In this document: positions 63,706 to 64,000 of the stretch, piece by piece
Layout of the letters: every line of letters starts with the position of its first letter
Numbering within the stretch: position 1 is the stretch's first letter
DNA from: Terriglobia bacterium
Lineage (GTDB): Bacteria; Acidobacteriota; Terriglobia; Versatilivoradales; Versatilivoraceae
NCBI GenBank assembly: GCA_951813285.1
Contig: OX638355.1
Location: 4,900,437-4,964,436, forward strand
Length of the DNA stretch: 64,000 nt
Reading direction: 5' to 3'
Program-made: the position numbers and the translations under genes
Notes under the pieces: generated by a model
What the model was told of the DNA's origin: nothing
The model's input: only the letters and a program-made list of their open reading frames with translations
The model's database searches: none

Positions 63706-64000
63706 CACGAGAGGCTGTGCCACGGAAGCAGACCCGCTCGATGGTCGGGGGGGGTGTTGGAAATGATCCAAGAGCCTGGGAGCGGGTTTTGGGAAATCTG
63801 GGTTGGAACAGAGGCGATGATTGAACTCATGACGGTGGAAACTCTCGCCCAATAATCCTGTGCATCCTGTGCATCCATGTCAATAAAGCAACTACCCATG
63901 CTTGACTTTGAGCCGGTTGCCCGCCACCCGGCACAAGGCGTTGTTTCAAATAAACATCCTTCCGTCGGCTTGTGCTTCACTTGGGCTCACCGGCATTTGC

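Overview
The window is a GC-rich bacterial chromosome segment. Lipid A genes (lpxB and an lpxL-type acyltransferase) and several outer-membrane-type proteins point to a diderm. The protein mix (DUF1326, Mit_KHE1-like, M1-like with TPR, a CoxLMS-type operon, abundant short dispersed intergenic repeats) looks most like Acidobacteriota. That assignment is inference, not proof.

Left part (1-27.4 kb): a uridine kinase cut by the window edge; a four-gene molybdenum hydroxylase operon (Tat-exported 2Fe-2S subunit, Mo subunit, FAD subunit, five-Cys miniprotein); inositol-3-phosphate synthase; a di-haem cytochrome c peroxidase; then a long co-directional lipid operon (11.6-23.1 kb). The lipid operon encodes a fatty acyl-CoA reductase with a dead HAD domain, an SDR/thioester reductase-like protein, a polysaccharide pyruvyl transferase-like protein, two AMP-forming ligases, an enoyl-CoA hydratase, an ACP, a lipid kinase and a PlsC acyltransferase. 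A divergent aldehyde dehydrogenase converges on it. A selenocysteine tRNA gene (selC) follows at 24.85 kb, then a repeat-rich gap.

Middle part (27.4-55.4 kb): an accessory, largely defensive region with lower-GC genes. It holds a 733-aa protein with a PD-(D/E)XK-like motif, a GIY-YIG protein, a decayed cas4-cas1 fusion of a different CRISPR lineage, and two MazEF-like toxin-antitoxin pairs. One pair is flanked by two copies of a MITE-like element. A complete type I-E CRISPR-Cas locus follows: 42 repeats and 41 spacers, with cas2-cas1-cas6e-cas5-cas7-cse2-cse1-cas3 on the minus strand. A stand-alone DEDDh exonuclease diverges from cas3, and a CRISPR-repeat-like hairpin sits inside the cas transcript. 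A GAF-ANTAR regulator, a 1280-aa Mrr-like/NACHT NTPase and a VapBC pair complete the region. A ferredoxin-NADP reductase and a beta-barrel protein are interspersed and look like housekeeping genes.

Right part (55.5-64 kb): a secreted M1-type peptidase homologue that has lost both zinc histidines of HExxH and carries TPRs; lpxB and lpxL, the latter with no canonical start codon; modABC molybdate uptake, which could supply the Mo enzyme at the left end; an alkyltransferase-like DNA repair protein; and dispersed repeats. Strongest leads: the lipid operon, the cas operon hairpin plus exonuclease, the cas4-cas1 relic, and the two uncharacterised nuclease-bearing defence candidates.
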